Source: DASXHY01 sp036272195 (GTDB taxonomy: Bacteria; Verrucomicrobiota; Verrucomicrobiia; Limisphaerales; DASXHY01). From it: a stretch of 64,000 bases of DNA. The stretch's first letter is position 1. Every line of letters starts with the position of its first letter. A program made the translations under genes and the position numbers. The stretch spans positions 1-64,000 of the forward strand of contig DATAZE010000043.1 in assembly GCA_036272195.1 (NCBI GenBank), in the 5' to 3' direction. The notes below the pieces were generated by a model, which was given only the letters and a program-made list of their open reading frames with translations, was not told the DNA's origin and made no database searches. Below, piece after piece: positions 63,758-64,000 of this stretch.

Positions 63758-64000
63758 ATGGTTTTCCTTTCCGGGTGTAGTTCGTTTGCAGCGGAACGGG
63801 CTCGCAGAAAATCCAGTGCTTCGCGCAGGCGGTATTTGACGGTGCTGACGGCCACGCCGAGCACTTCCGCCGTCTCGCTCAGGGGCAGGTTTTGATAATA
63901 GTGAAGGTGGACGGTTTGCTTCTTTTCATCGTCCAATTCATCGACCCACTGGTACAATTGAAGGGCCGACTCGCGTTCCGCGGTATTCTCGTAAGGAGTT
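63754..64000 (-). CDS. ECF RNA polymerase sigma factor (C-terminal part; gene continues off window)
   Basis: The C-terminal part of an ECF-family sigma factor. Region 4 is visible in ETAEVLGVAVSTVKYRLREALDFLR, a helix-turn-helix that binds the -35 element. The frame is open to the window edge and the N-terminus is outside. It overlaps the next gene by ATGA (63754-63757) and heads the operon. Confidence 0.85.
   Translation of the reverse strand, partial: TPYENTAERESALQLYQWVDELDDEKKQTVHLHYYQNLPLSETAEVLGVAVSTVKYRLREALDFLRARSAANELHPERKTI

Overview
The window looks like a chromosomal segment of a Verrucomicrobiota bacterium, most likely from the Pedosphaera/Limisphaerales branch. The lineage call is my inference. 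It rests on a pseudopilin with the H-X9-DG C-terminal motif, large secreted multidomain proteins (CotH/lamin-tail, PA14/chitobiase-C/cytochrome c, choice-of-anchor Q beta-helix), GH38 and GH9 glycoside hydrolases, and a heavy load of short palindromic repeats. No rRNA, CRISPR array, prophage or intact transposase gene was seen.

Layout. 1-12.5 kb holds three large secreted proteins: CotH type, GH38 alpha-mannosidase type, and a beta-propeller/PA14/diheme fusion. 12.6-29.1 kb is a mosaic of housekeeping and unknown genes: RNB exonuclease, class V aminotransferase, pseudopilin, MscS channel, Dus, YraN, RNase HII, beta-helix protein, SDR, GNAT, MutY and RNase HIII. 29.3-52.3 kb is the information-processing core: tRNA-Thr, tuf, tRNA-Trp, tRNA-Ser, secE, nusG, rplKAJL, rpoBC, then rpsL, rpsG, fusA, then rpsJ, rplC, rplD, rplW, then pheT. 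Two features break the expected order. A nucleotidyltransferase/small-partner pair, a truncated secreted-protein gene and repeats sit between rpoC and rpsL. The S10 cluster stops after rplW and is followed by pheT. 52.4-57.3 kb is a minus-strand metabolic run (nadC, birA, coaX, trpA, manC). 57.6-62.0 kb carries a GH9 enzyme, a class I glutamine amidotransferase-like hydrolase and a sigma-54-type response regulator. 62.1-64.0 kb is a tightly overlapping minus-strand operon of an ECF sigma factor (cut by the window edge) and two membrane-anchored coiled-coil proteins, one carrying a pseudopilin-like globular domain.

The most notable non-gene structure is a network of REP-like palindromes, many of whose outer ends read GTAG...CTAC, often in inverted pairs. 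They lie between genes, supply the stop codons of manC and coaX, abut a truncated gene, and appear in frame inside mutY. A larger palindrome of about 180-220 bp occurs three times, and another class has inverted arms built of short tandem units. Separately, three unrelated secreted proteins share a C-terminal module ending in F-Y-R followed by exactly five residues, a candidate sorting or surface-attachment signal.
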